64,000 nt of DNA, from assembly GCA_903813345.2 (NCBI GenBank), contig CAIIXF020000008.1, forward strand, positions 23,730,822 through 23,794,821. The letters run 5' to 3'. Source of the stretch: Owenia fusiformis (lineage: Eukaryota > Annelida > Polychaeta > Sabellida > Oweniidae). Positions 32,296 to 44,265 of this stretch are shown piece after piece (position 1 is the stretch's first letter; the number at the start of each line of letters is the position of its first letter). The notes under the pieces are model-generated. The model saw only the letters and a program-made list of their open reading frames with translations, made no database searches and was not told the origin of the DNA. A program made the position numbers and the translations under genes.

Positions 32296-33339
32296 TCTAG
32301 TAGGAAGGTATGGTCCCCATGCACCCGAAAGATGTATTTTTTAATGTACATTTTTGTAATCCTAAAGGTCCATACTAAAGATTTTTGCATGTTCCCAGAA
32401 TGAAATATTGTCCCATGGTATCCATTGGCGGCCATCTTGTCGGCCATCTTGAATTTTTGAAAGAGTTGATGTTAATCATCTCAAAGTATAATAACTTCCA
32501 CAGTTTTGAGAATTGAAAGCTGTAAGTGGTACCAAAATGAAGCTATTATAGTATCCTATATCATCAGATGCAATAATTATGCAAATTGTCTCAATTGCAT
32601 AAAATGTGACATCGTCAATCATAATTCTTGCCTCTTTACAACGGTACCGCATTATACCTTTCTGCCTAAGTGATCAGTCTTAATCATTCATGAACATTAA
32701 TGATTTTAAATATATAGGTACATTAATTTTGAACATATTTGCAATCGAAAGTTTTGGAAAAACATTGTCAGACACATGATTATGTTACTGAAAAGGGGCG
32801 TGGCACTTCTTGTGAAAGAATTGATGTTAATCATTTCAAAGTACAATAACTTTCACAGTTTTGAGAGTTGAAAGCTGTAAGTGGTACCAAACTGAAGGTA
32901 TCACAATATCCCACATTATAAGATACAATAATTATGTAAATCACCATATTTGCATGAAATATGACATCATCAATCATTATTTTTGCCCCTTTTCAGCGGT
33001 AATACATATTGCATTTTCCTCTGAGTGACCAGTCTTGGTCTCTCATGAATATAAAATATATTAAATGTATACATTCATTTTGAACATATTTGCAGTTGAA
33101 AGCTTGAACATATTTGCATTGAAAGTTTTAGAAAAACATTGTCAGAAATCAAGGCATGGCCTTTCAAATGATTATTGTTCTGAAAAGGGGCGTGAAAATC
33201 CGTAATGTTATTATATAGTCGATGTATCATCTGTAAAATACCCAGGGGTTCACTGAATACACAATTCTGTAGTTGTCTTAGGCTGAGCCCTAAGATATCA
33301 TTATGTTCCCATAATCATTATGTTCTCATACCAATCTGT

Positions 33340-33730
33340 CAAATTTCAATGCGTTCACATACCAACCGAAATAACGCCCAAAAGCCATACCAAATATCCA
33401 AATATAAGACCAATGCTATACCAAATGTCCAAATATAGGACTAATGCCATACCAAATATCCCAAAAATATAAGACCATTGGAATGCAAAATGTCTAAAGC
33501 CCCTGGAAGAAGCAGAACTTTTATGAAAATGAAAACAACAAGGACATTTGTAAAAACTAGACCAATCCCATACCACAAGTCAGAGGTACCATATTCTCCA
33601 TGACCATTCTTGAACCACAAAGTAGAAAAATCCGACCATTGTCATACCTCAAAAGTCATAATTAAATGGGGGCATTCTCATTCCAGATCCTAAAATTTGG
33701 ATCCATTGCCATACCAAATGTTAAAAGAGG
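33340..33730. repeat. Short-period degenerate repeat CATACCAAATATCCAAATATA
   Basis: About eight diverged units (CCATACCAAATGTCCAAATA, AAGACCATTG) within the centre of the foldback element. Spacing is about 30-40 bp in the first half and looser after 33480. Confidence 0.7.
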
Positions 33731-34049
33731 AACCCCCTGTCAAGGTTTATATAGAGTGAATCCCTCGGGTGTAAAATATAGCTTTTGACTTTTAGAAAGT
33801 AGCCCAGTGATGTTCCTTATTCCTAGCTTGTTCAGAAATTCTTGTTGGTCTGTTTGGCAGGCATTTAAATTTCAGCCAAAGATATTTAATCTGTATCGCT
33901 TTTGGACGAAGTACTATACAGATACGAATGACCACATATCCCCATATCAGTTTAGGATAGGCAATGAACTGAAATGGGTACCCACAGTATTTAGTTGTTA
34001 AAGCTACATAATTAACTCAATATGTATTAAGCCTCTACCTCAGTTCAAT

Positions 34050-35985
34050 GTTTTATCCAAGACATCCGACTGGACTCTCAGCTGACTTCTTACAGAAACT
34101 CAGTGCTGATGTCAAAACACAGAGGTCCAACATCTTCAATGAGCTCATGGTACCTTCAGAAGAGTTGACCGATTAAAATATCTGATCAGCTTAAAAATCC
34201 AAGACCTATTTGATGGGGCTAAGACAAGAGGGTGGTATGCAGTTTTGCACCCAATAGAAGTGGGATGCAGAGCCCAGCTTCTTCACTAAGCTACCTCTTG
34301 TCCAAGTTAGAACGATTTCCATCCCAGATGCGAGGACAGTGAGTGGAGGAAACATCTGTGAAACACCATTGTGTTGGGCCAAGTAGAAGACAAAAGCTTC
34401 TCTTCGGAAGGAGAGATGAAGCCCACAGTGTTCGTGGACGGCTTCAACACTGGCAAGTGAAAAAGATCAGAGAGCTCCAACATATGCTTCTTAAGAGATT
34501 AAAAGAGAAGCGTAGGACCAGGAAGACACTCTTTGAAAATCTCTATAGGCTCACATCAAACTTGTTAGGGAACCAAAGAGTGCTCGTATGACATATACGC
34601 AGGATCAAGCAGAAGCAAATACTTTGGCAGCACACAGTGACCCAGATCGAAATATGCCATCGAGTAATTTCCCAATTGACATCTCTCCAGATTTATCATC
34701 AAAACCGTTTGACCAGTCAGATTTCAAGCTTGATGAGGTAAGAACAATCATCAGGAAGGCATACATGGTGTACAAGAACAGCCATAAGCTGTTAATACAT
34801 CTATGGTGATTGCTAACAAGCATCCAGAACAAGAAAAATCTAGCAAGGACTTGGGCTTTGGCGGAAAGGTGCTTCATTCCAAAGGAGCTAAAATTTGAGG
34901 GACTGAACCAGTTCAAGTAGACATCATTATCGGATGCTGATGGAAAGATCTTCTGGGCCATTGTGGTCAAGTCTCGCAGTTATTTCCTACTGGCCTGCCA
35001 AGCATTCAGAAAAGTGATATCCCAAGACATCAAGGGTGCATATAGCAGCAATAAGCCAACTTGTGAAGGAAGCCAAGAAAGAGAATAAGTAGTTTGGCTG
35101 GACCTAAGGTCTACCTAGTGTCCCTCACCAACTGATACTAGAGGTACAAGTTAACTTTCACGTACCAAAACCAACAGATGTAGTCAATCTGACAGTGGGA
35201 CACACAAACTCCTTGAAGTTGCACAATACATTTGGCAATTATACCACTAATTAGCAGAGTTCATGAGAGAAAGGCATAGTGGCAGACTGCACTGTATCAG
35301 TAGTTCTCTTCGTAACATCAATGAACTTACTGCTCAAAGCAGGGATGATGCAGTGTAAGGTTTCAAAAGCAAATGAAGGTGTAAAACACTTACCATACAG
35401 TGCTTTCATGGATGACATCACAGTTATGACCAGTTCAGTAGTGGGTACAAGATGGGTTCTATTAGGTATGGAAAGAATGGTAAACTGGACTTGCATGAAG
35501 TTAAAAACCAACCAGGTCAAGAAGCATGGTTTTGGTCGATGGCAAGCTTTCTCCAATGCAGTTCAAAATAAATGGCAAGCAAATACCAACAGGGCAAGAT
35601 AAAGAAACAAATGTCTAGAGAAGAACTATGTGTGGTTTGAACAAAACAGCTGAAGTGTCAAGGGACCTGGACAAGTGGCTTAGAGCCATTGACTCAAGTC
35701 ATATATCGGGGTGTTATGACATTACTCCCCAATTTTAGTGGCCTTTCCAGATTTACATTACCTGAGAATTACCTGACATTACATTGCCTGACATTACCTG
35801 GGAACCCTCACTTCAGCACTTCTTGAAATGGAATGACCTTTGGTCCATGGACCAAGGGAAGCTCAATTTCCTATTAAGAGCTTTCCCTGACCTGGTCTCA
35901 ACTCCATCAAACCTCAGACTTTGGGGCAAGGAAGAAACCGCCAACTGCCCCAAGTGCATGGCAACTGAATGACACATACATTAAA
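34050..35985 (+). pseudogene. Decayed R2/NeSL-like LINE reverse transcriptase
   Basis: Broken coding stretches in order: RRQKLLFGRRDEAHSV region (34370), KIRELQHMLLKRLKEKRRTR, LSSKPFDQSDFKLDEVRTII, then the catalytic palm block AFMDDITVMTSSVVGTRWVL (about 35400) with GMERMVNWTCMKLK, and a tail block LLRAFPDLVSTPSNLRLWGK followed by a Cys pair (CPKC, about 35950). FMDD stands for the usual F/YADD. The DIT-TSSV--R--L-G wording and the LW-K-E-CP-C tail match a group of R2/NeSL-like LINEs of marine invertebrates (recalled). There are many frame breaks; the copy is dead and truncated at both ends. Confidence 0.65.
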
Positions 35986-36374
35986 TCATATACTCATTAT
36001 TTGGGTTACAGCTCCCACTAATGGACAATACAGATGGCTTCATGATTGAGGCTAAGGATGCCCATAATTTGATCTGGGCCTACCTTCAATATCTATCTTG
36101 TGTTAATTTGGTCTGGGCATTATTAACCACTACCACTTTTAACATGTCTTATCAGATCGACTTTTGCATATGTGACAATAAAATAGCCTGACTTGTATTG
36201 TGCTGTCATATTGGAATTACACTATCATAATGAACACTTCATGTACTTGTAAGCAGTGCATACAACATGCAAAATTTGGCCAACATTTCACCAATGAGCA
36301 ACATTGGGCTCTCTCTACATGACTCTGCTAGAGGAGCTTCAGCCCTTGAATTTGATATTAGTGTTTAGAAGTTA
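35986..36374. other. Non-coding remainder of the foldback centre
   Basis: AT-rich sequence between the decayed LINE and the right array; probably LINE 3' UTR plus element body. Nothing recognised. Confidence 0.4.
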
Positions 36375-37634
36375 ACATTTTGAACAAAAGTGCCCCCCCC
36401 TTTCAGTTACATAATCATGTGAAGTGTCAACACTTAATTTCTTACAAAGTTTTTCCAAAATTTCAATTGCAAATATGTTCAAAATTAATGAACCTATATA
36501 TTCAAAATCATAAATGCTCATGAATAACCAAGACTGTTACCCAGAGATATTGGTCGTTATCATTGAAAAATGCCAAAAATAATAGAGGTTGTCACATATT
36601 TTGCAAATGGGAAAATTTGCATAATGATTGCATTTTTATAAGTATATTATAATAGCTCCATTTTTGTTCCACTTACAGCTTTCAAAACTGTGGAAGTTAT
36701 TGTACTTTGAAATGATTAACATCAACTCTTTCTCAAGAAGTGCCACGCCCCTTTTCAGTAACATAATCATGTGAAGTGTTATAACTTAGTGTCTGGCAAT
36801 GTTTTTCCAAAACTTTCAATTGCAAATGGTTCAAAATTAATGTACCTATATATTCAAATTCATTTATGTTCATGGATGACTAAGACTGGTCACTCAGGCA
36901 GCAAGGTATTGTGCAATACCGTTGTAAAGAGGCAAAAATTACGATTAATGATGTCACATTTTATGCAAATGAGACTATTTGCATAATTATTACATCTTAT
37001 AATATGGGATACTATAATAGCTTCATTTTGGTACCACTTACAGCTTTCAACTCTCAATACTATGGAAGTTATTATACTTTAAGATAATTAAAATCAATTC
37101 TTTCACAAGAAGTGCCACGCCTCTTTTCAGTAACATTATCGTGTGTCTGACAATGTTTTTCCAAAAGTTTCGAATTTTTTTTTGCAAATATGTTCAAAAT
37201 TAATGTACCTGTATATTTAAATTCATTTATGTGAATGAATGACTAAGACTGATCACTCAGGCAGAAAGGTATAATGCGATACCGTTGTAAAGAGGCAAGA
37301 ATTATGATTGATGATGTCACATTTTATGCAAATGAGACAATTTGCATAATTATTGCATCTGATAATATAGGATACTATAATAGCTTCATTTTGGTACCAC
37401 TTACAGCTTTCAAATCTCAAAACTCTGGAAGTTATTGTACTTTGAGATAATTAACATCAACTCTTTCAAAAATCCAAGATGGCCGACAAGATGGCCGCCA
37501 ATAGATACCATGGGACAATATTTCATTCTGGGAACATGCAAAAATCTTTAGTATGGACCTTTAGGATTACAAAAATGTACATTAAAAAAATACATCTTTC
37601 GGGTGCATGGGAACCCCTCCTTCCTACCCGTCTA

Positions 37635-38023
37635 TATGTGGCTTTTAAGCAAATCTGCCACGCTCATTTCTTTCCAGAACCATCTTGTTCAAATGTATCA
37701 CTATATCATACGCGCATGTATAGACAGATGACATAGATATACATATAGATCATATATTGCACCTGTATTTACTTACATGGGAATATATTCCCTTATAGAA
37801 AAATGCAAATGCATGAACATATATTTTCATCTTATATATGACTTCAAGCTAACATATTATTTCATATTTATATTTTCATAGTTAGTTTAACATGAATAAT
37901 AGATCCATGAGAACAATATTCTTTGTTTTTTTTAAATTGATGGGTTTACTGTGAATTCAATAAATTACAATTTGCAAGGGGTAAGTATACTGTATGAGCT
38001 AGCTAGTGGCTTTGTATTTTATG
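37635..38023. other. No gene recognised (intron)
   Basis: AT-rich spacer between the foldback element and the Harbinger-type element. Repeated ATATATTTTCAT-like words only. Confidence 0.4.
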
Positions 38024-38199
38024 TTAGGCCAGGGTAATTAAATTAGTTGTTTCTCTTTCTTCTAATTTTCAAAATTGATACGGGAATGACGGTTTTTATA
38101 TTACCTTTTTTGTCTATCTAAAATGCTGATGAGGGACGGGATGATTTTTTTCTTTAAAATAACTGTAAAAACAAATAACTAATTTTGAAGAAAATAAAC

Positions 38200-41050
38200 T
38201 GAGTTTATGTTGAATTTATATGTTGAATTTAGCCTACTTTACTGGTACATTTGATCAATTTAACAATAACAACTGTGATGTCATAACTGTAGAAATTATT
38301 GTAGAGGGTGGAAAGAATATTCTAATAACTAGCATCTACAAGCCTCCTAATGTCAACATTGAAGAATTCAACAATGACCTCGATATTTATTTGTCCCTCA
38401 TTTCAAAAGAAAACAACAAAGTACATTATATTGCTGGAGATTTCAACATCGACCTTTTTAAATCTTTTGAACATGACCTTACAGAAAATTTCTATAATAC
38501 AATTACTGCTTACAATCTCTTACCTGTCATTTATAAAGCTACCAGAGTAACATCCACATCTGCTACCTCAATAGATAATATTTTCACTAATGACCCTAAA
38601 ATTGACTTGTGTGGAATAATTTATAATGATATTTCAGATCATTTCCCAATTTTTGCTACTTCTAATAAGCCTATCAACAAAACTAAATTTATAAAAAGAT
38701 CAATAAGAAAATATACAGTGGAAAATATATCAAAGTTCAAAGAACTCCTCTCACATGACACTTGGGATGATATTACTAATGTCACTAATGCAAATGATTC
38801 TTATAATAAGTTTGAAGATAAGGTGTCAAACTTCTACAATGAATGTTTCCCTTTAAAACAAGTCACAATCAAATTATATGATAATAATACGAAGCCATGG
38901 TTAACATCAGCAATACTTAAATCAATTAGAAATAAAAGCAAACTTTACAAAAAATACCTTCGAAATCCCAACGATCAAAATAAAAAGCAATATAAATCCT
39001 TTGCAAATCAGCTAAAAACCACAATAAAAATTTCACAAAAGCAGTATTACAATAACAAATTCGAACATAAGAAGGGAAATATAAAGGCAAACTGGCAAAT
39101 AATTAATCAGATACTTCAGAAGAAAAATAAAAATAATAATATTTCAGATTCTTTTATTCATAATAATGTTGAATTAACTGATAAACAAGAAATAGCTAAT
39201 CAATTTAATAATTTTTTCGTAAAAGTGGGTGAAAAACTAGCAAGTAAAATACCAAAATCAAATAGAAATTCTTTGGACTTTATGCAATCAATAGGAAGAC
39301 AAGCTCAAACTCTTTTGTTAGATAACGTTGAACCAAATGAATTGAATAAAATAATTACCAACTTAAAACCCTCTGCAGCAGGACATGATGATTTCAAACC
39401 TTTTATCATTAAAGATTGTGGATTGTTATTTCACCATCCTCTTTTACATATCTTTAATCTCTCTCTTAAAAGCGGAATTTTCCCGGATCGGCTTAAAATA
39501 GCAAAAGTTATTCCTATATACAAAAAAGATGATGCACATTTTTTCACTAATTATCGCCCAATCTCAGTTTTACCCGTGTTTTCCAAGATCCTGGAAAAAA
39601 TAATGCATCATAGAATTTCTACATTCATAGACTCTATCGATATTTTGTACATTAACCAATTTGGATTTAGGGAAAAAAGATCAACTTCAATGGCTGTTCT
39701 AACTTTTATTGAAAAGATTAGAAAAGCGATTGATGATGGGGAATTTACCATTGGATTGTTTCTTGATTTTTCCAAGACCTTCGATACAATTGATCACAAC
39801 ATCCTATTTAGTAAACTTGAATTTTATGGCATTCGTGGTGTTGCGCTCAATTGGATCAAAAGCTATTTTACACACAGAATTCAGAAAACATTTTACAACA
39901 ATACCTTATCTGAGCCTGAATTTATCACGTGTGGAATCCCTCAAGGTTCAATTCTTGGACCACTTTTCTTTATTCTGTACATAAATGACATTTACCTTTC
40001 TTCTCCACGATTGTTTTTTGTTTTATTCGCGGATGATACCAATTTATTGATAAAGGGTAAAAATCTAACTGAACTTGCTGATATTCTCAATACTGAACTA
40101 AAACTAATAGAGGAGTGGCTTATCACTAATAAATTATCCCTTGATGCGGATAAAACAAAATATATTATTTTCACCTCAAGTCAAAAAAGATATAATGCAA
40201 ATAACATAAACATCTATCTTCAGAAAAAGAAGCTTCAGCAGGTTGATAGCATTAATTTTCTTGGCATTACAATTGATCAAAACTTAAACCGGAAACGTCA
40301 TATTATGTCCGTTAATGCTAAAATCTCCAGAACCATTGGTATTCTATATAGGGTCAAACAACTGTTAAATGATAAAGCATTCTTGAGCATCTATTATTCC
40401 CTTATTTACTCTTATCTGATATATGGCAATCTTATCTGGGGTGAAGCAGGTAGTGGTTTGTTAAACTCCCTTCATATTTTGCAGAAAAAATTTACACGTA
40501 TAGCAACAAACAGTAACTACAGAGCACATTTACTTCCCCTATTCAAACAACTGAACATTTTGAATATATTTGATATTAATAAGCAGTTGAAATGCATTTT
40601 CATGTACAAATGGATTAATAAACTCCATAATTATCATAAAAATTTTCCAAACCTCTTCAGTACCATCCAAGAGAGACAACACCCGAAATAGGGTAAACTA
40701 TGACAAACCCAAAATTCGAACAAATTATGGTAAACCTTTGATATCTTTTACTGCACCATCAATTTGGAATTCATTACCTATTGAAATAACATCATCTGGA
40801 AGTATTTTTATTATGAAAAAAGAATTGAAAAAATATTTTATCAATCAATAATATCAATTTCAGATAACCATAGTGGGCATTATATGACACATTCTTAGTC
40901 AGACATAGATAGTAGCATTCATCACACAAGCAGATCCCCAATCTGTACATTTCATGATTATAAACACGGGAATATACACGAGAAGTGTCACCCGTTTACT
41001 GTACATTTGATGTTGAAATATATATAAATAAAAAAAATCAAAAAAAAATC
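38200..41050 (+). mobile_element. LINE (Jockey/CR1-like group), 5' truncated, nearly intact ORF2
   Basis: Covers the ORF2 described at 38220, a short 3' UTR and an A-rich tail ending AATCAAAAAAAAATC at 41050. The 5' border is near 38200, where coding similarity to the endonuclease begins abruptly inside the MITE. The upstream part of the endonuclease and any ORF1 are missing, so this copy arrived truncated. Confidence 0.8.
38220..40691 (+). CDS. LINE ORF2: endonuclease and reverse transcriptase (823 codons, frameshifted near its end)
   Basis: Encodes the C-terminal part of an APE-type endonuclease (SIYKPPN near residue 40, AGDFNIDL near 70, SDHFPIF near 140), then a reverse transcriptase: IPIYKKDD...NYRPIS (about 430), NQFGFREKRST, motif A FLDFSKTFDTIDH (about 513), GIPQGSILGPLFF (about 571) and catalytic FADD (about 602), followed by a thumb region. 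The protein would prime reverse transcription at nicked target DNA. The first Met is arbitrary because the 5' end is truncated. A frame change near 40675 gives an early stop at 40691. The +1-shifted frame carries the natural tail (NTRNRVNYDKP ... SIWNSLPIEI) to TAA at about 40851. Otherwise there are no stops over 2.4 kb, so this is the youngest LINE here. Confidence 0.9.
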   Translation: MLNLAYFTGTFDQFNNNNCDVITVEIIVEGGKNILITSIYKPPNVNIEEFNNDLDIYLSLISKENNKVHYIAGDFNIDLFKSFEHDLTENFYNTITAYNLLPVIYKATRVTSTSATSIDNIFTNDPKIDLCGIIYNDISDHFPIFATSNKPINKTKFIKRSIRKYTVENISKFKELLSHDTWDDITNVTNANDSYNKFEDKVSNFYNECFPLKQVTIKLYDNNTKPWLTSAILKSIRNKSKLYKKYLRNPNDQNKKQYKSFANQLKTTIKISQKQYYNNKFEHKKGNIKANWQIINQILQKKNKNNNISDSFIHNNVELTDKQEIANQFNNFFVKVGEKLASKIPKSNRNSLDFMQSIGRQAQTLLLDNVEPNELNKIITNLKPSAAGHDDFKPFIIKDCGLLFHHPLLHIFNLSLKSGIFPDRLKIAKVIPIYKKDDAHFFTNYRPISVLPVFSKILEKIMHHRISTFIDSIDILYINQFGFREKRSTSMAVLTFIEKIRKAIDDGEFTIGLFLDFSKTFDTIDHNILFSKLEFYGIRGVALNWIKSYFTHRIQKTFYNNTLSEPEFITCGIPQGSILGPLFFILYINDIYLSSPRLFFVLFADDTNLLIKGKNLTELADILNTELKLIEEWLITNKLSLDADKTKYIIFTSSQKRYNANNINIYLQKKKLQQVDSINFLGITIDQNLNRKRHIMSVNAKISRTIGILYRVKQLLNDKAFLSIYYSLIYSYLIYGNLIWGEAGSGLLNSLHILQKKFTRIATNSNYRAHLLPLFKQLNILNIFDINKQLKCIFMYKWINKLHNYHKNFPNLFSTIQERQHPK

Positions 41051-41230
41051 AGTACCACGATATTGTCAATTATCCTGATCCATAAAAAGTTTTAAAAAAA
41101 GTGTTTCACACGCCATGGATGCGCGCGAGGTACGGTGTTTTTTCTCAGAAATGGCAGAAAAAAGGTGGAGGGGGATTGGGCCACACGCGGGCATGAATGA
41201 GAAACAACTAATTTAATTACCCTAACCTTA

Positions 41231-41583
41231 GTTCATCCAGTAGTACGTTTTTACTGCAAAGTAGTGTTTTTATATGCAGCTTAATAGCATAAAATATGTT
41301 GAATGAAGCATATGGTGTGGATTAGTCGTGTGACACACAAACTGACCAATACATGAGGGTATTAGCTACTTTTCACATAAACAAAAGGAGGACAGTGCTT
41401 TTATTTCAACTGGGAGCTTGCCTCTACACGACTGATCATGTGACCATGGTGGTGGTCCCCTTTAAAGTCAAAATTGTTTTTCAAAAAACCTCTCTCATTG
41501 AAATAACACAGGAGGCGAAAAAATATTTTCAAAAATGACTTTGAAGCGCTGTAACTTTAATATTCATCAAATAAACTAAACAC
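41231..41583. other. No gene recognised (intron)
   Basis: AT-rich spacer between two Harbinger-type elements. Confidence 0.4.
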
Positions 41584-41586
41584 TTA

Positions 41587-42256
41587 TGGCCTAGTCACAT
41601 AGCCCGGCCGATGAGGTTACGATGAGCCAGCAATGCAATTTTCACCGAACTCGGCCGAACACCGGCCGGACACCGGCCGGACATCCGTGGCGTTTGTTGC
41701 TTAAAACCGCATCGGTGGTAGCTCGGTGAAATTTTAACTTCGGAGTTAAATTTCACCGGGCTCTCACCGAGCTCCCCCGTCATGTCATCGCAGCCCCATC
41801 GTAACCACATCGGAAAACACGTCAGCCGGTGCACGGCCGAGTATCGGCCGGTGTCCCGTGCATCTGAGACAACCAGAGGACGAGGTTTTTTAACGGACAG
41901 CGGCCGAGCTCCGACCGAGCTCCGGCCGATGTGGGACAGAGCATCGGCCGGTCACTGTTCAAAGCCCGTTAACAACCCGGCCGGCGATCGCACGGTGTCC
42001 TGTTACCTGCTCGGGTACCGGCCGTATTCCTTCCGATGTCCGGCCGACCTCCGGCCGGTAGTTGCTGCCACATCGCCATTTTGAGACAGACTCCGTACGG
42101 TCACCGGCCGGTGTTCGGTCGGTCGCCTGAAGATGTCCGGACGGAGTCCGTTCACGTCACCGAGCTCTGCTTCCGATGAGGAGAGCTCGGTGGCACCAAA
42201 AAAATCCACCGAGCTCTACCGATGCCGGACATCGGCCGGGCTATGTGACTAGGCCA
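41587..42256. mobile_element. GC-rich Harbinger-type MITE with reiterated CGGCCGGTG words
   Basis: Terminal inverted repeats TGGCCTAGTCACATAGCCCG / CGGGCTATGTGACTAGGCCA with TTA on both sides (41584-41586 and 42257-42259). The interior is dominated by CATCGGCCGGT, CACCGAGCTC, GACATCCGG and their complements, making a GC-rich island in AT-rich DNA. ORFs on both strands are by-products of the words. It has the same design as the element at 25187-25688 but unrelated sequence. Confidence 0.88.
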
Positions 42257-42259
42257 TTA

Positions 42260-42611
42260 GTGTTAAAAAAAGTTAGAAAATTCAATTTTCTATATAAAAA
42301 TATTTTTTGCTGAATCATTTAGAGAAAGATATCCTGATTTCTGATTTGCCCCGAACCCTCCATTTCCCATTGGATTACAGGGGAATGATGATTGTCAAAA
42401 ATTCATCAAATTTATCATCAATTTTCGACCTATTGTAATTAAAGAAAAAAAAGAGAAACTTTGGAGGTATTGTAAATAAAGTCAAGTTACGTTTTCATCA
42501 ATATTATTAATTATTTCATCGCCGGTTAAGTAAATAAAAATTCAAACGTAAAGAGGCTTTTACACGTAATTCAATGGGGGAGCAAATGTTGCCAAACTTA
42601 TGGAGGGGAGT
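42260..42611. other. No gene recognised (intron)
   Basis: AT-rich sequence with no identified feature. Confidence 0.4.
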
Positions 42612-44265
42612 GTAGGTACAGCTGTCATCTTTTTTGCAATGATAACATGCCATTTCTTCTGAAAATGCGTTTATTTGGGTTATCTGAAGGAAAATTTCGA
42701 GTCAAGTGGCGTATTAATTTTGACTTCAAATTTTGTGAATTTCAATTTTTGTCGCTAGAGAGAGGGGGTAGTGTCACAATTAACCTTTTTTTCAAAAAGT
42801 AGATGTTTGACCCCTAATGAGCTTAGTGTCCAAGTGTAGCTTAGACATTGCTTTTGAACCTCAGATAGGCCAGTGGGGCCACATAAATCCAAAACTCGAG
42901 ATAGGAAATCAGGCGTTTATCCATTTGCCCATTGACTACAGTAGTATAGTTGCGTAAATTAGGGCTGTTTTGCCTATTACTCACATGTGAAAGTGACCAA
43001 CATTTTTTAAAACTACTCAGAATCGCCCTGAATTTAAGTTAATTCGTGTGAAACATATTCTGGGCGGAGGCAAAAGGGAAATTTTCATGAACAAATTAAA
43101 TGGTTTTGCTGTATCAGCAGTTTTTGCTTTTTACTCCCAAAACCATTGATTTTGACGATATTGGGCTACAATTACGCCCATAAATGACCCCTACATGTCA
43201 TATATTGTCGTTTTGGGGGAAGCCAATGAGTTGCTGTTCATAAAAAGATTGAATTTTCCATTTTGTGGCTTTGAATAAAGAAAGAAGGTACGTATCAGGA
43301 GCACTGTATTGAGTTTGGTCAGTTATGTGTCAATTTTTGATGTATTTGTCCCCTCTGAATGACTAAATGCCAGTTAAAATTATCTTAGAAGTCCCAATTC
43401 TCTAGGTCAGACTCAAAACTGATCAAATTTGTCATCATCTTTCAAATCAGGAGGTTGTCCAATGGAATGAAATGGCTAAAATGATAGTTTTAGTAAAATT
43501 TGGCTAAATAGGCCAAATTTGCCTAATTTTCTGGCTCAAGGTTCAGTGATGCAATAAAATACCCAATTTCTTGGCACGATATTGGAAAATGTCATCATCA
43601 GCCAGTAGAATTCATGCTGTCAACGAAAAAGTAGTCAATTAAAGGGAAAATCATTGGGTTCTGGGAAATATGACCCCAGTGTTAATAAAGTAGCCATATT
43701 TTTCATAATTGCTATTCTTAAACTGCACAAAGCTATTTGAAAACTCCATTATATTGGAAAAACGTCATTTTAACCCAAAAATTATCCAACTGTGTGGCTA
43801 TTAGGCCAAACTGCCCTAATATGTCAATTCCGCTGAAAAAAGTAGTTTTAAAAAATGAATGTAGCCCCAGCAGAATTGTGATCATGACTAGTCACTTAGC
43901 TAGTATGCAGGTACATAATTGTCAAATTTTTGCAATGATAACATGCCATTTCTTCTGAAAATGCGTTTATTTGGGTTATCTGAAGAAAATTTCGAATCAA
44001 GTGGCGTATCGATTTTGACTTCATTTTTTGTGAATTTCAATTTCTGTTGGCAGAGAGAGGGGGTAGTGTCACAATTGACCAATTATTTCAAAAAGTAGAT
44101 GTTTGGCCCCTATTGAGTTTAGTGTCAAAATGTAGCTTAGACATAGCTTTAGAACCTAAGATAGGCCAGTGAGGCCACATAAATCGAGATAAAAAGTCAG
44201 GCGTTCGCCCTTTTGCCCTTGCCTAGTATAGTGACGTGAATTTGGGCTGTTTTGCCATAGCCTGC
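42612..44265. repeat. Direct duplication with about 1.3-kb period
   Basis: The segment from TAGGTACAGCTGTCA at 42612 recurs from 43908 (TAGGTACATAATTGTCA), including TGATAACATGCCATTTCTTC, GCGTTTATTTGGGTTATCTG and GAGAGGGGGTAGTGTCACAA. Similarity runs about 350 bp and ends near 44265. The stretch between (43000-43900) carries loosely repeated ATGACTAAATGCC/GGCCAAATTTGCC words but no gene. Confidence 0.85.

Larger units (their letters stand above)
32296..37634. mobile_element. 5.3-kb foldback element with tandemly repeated arms
   Basis: The outer ends are complementary from about 32296 (GTAGGAAGGTATGGTCC...CATGCACCCGAAAGATG) and to 37634. Inside each end is a tandem array of units of about 340-370 bp (GGGGCGTGGCACTTCTTG...AAAGCTGTAAGTGGTACC): about two units on the left (32460-33195) and three on the right (36375-37465), in opposite orientation. 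Arrays within long inverted arms are the layout of Foldback-type elements. The centre (33200-36375) holds a short-period repeat and a decayed LINE. No transposase is seen and target duplications are unclear. Confidence 0.85.
38027..41227. mobile_element. Harbinger-type MITE split by a LINE
   Basis: Terminal inverted repeats GGCCAGGGTAATTAAATTAG / CTAATTTAATTACCCTAACC, extended by TTGTTTCTC / GAGAAACAA, with TTA on both sides (38024-38026 and 41228-41230). The MITE body is only about 170 bp on the left and about 175 bp on the right of the LINE. A TWA target duplication points to PIF/Harbinger. It predates the LINE that sits in it. Confidence 0.82.

Noticed and set aside
41595-42209. GC-rich ORFs (100 and 79 codons) as horizontally acquired genes
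   Set aside because: They lie within the CGGCCGGTG-word MITE bounded by TIRs and TTA duplications.
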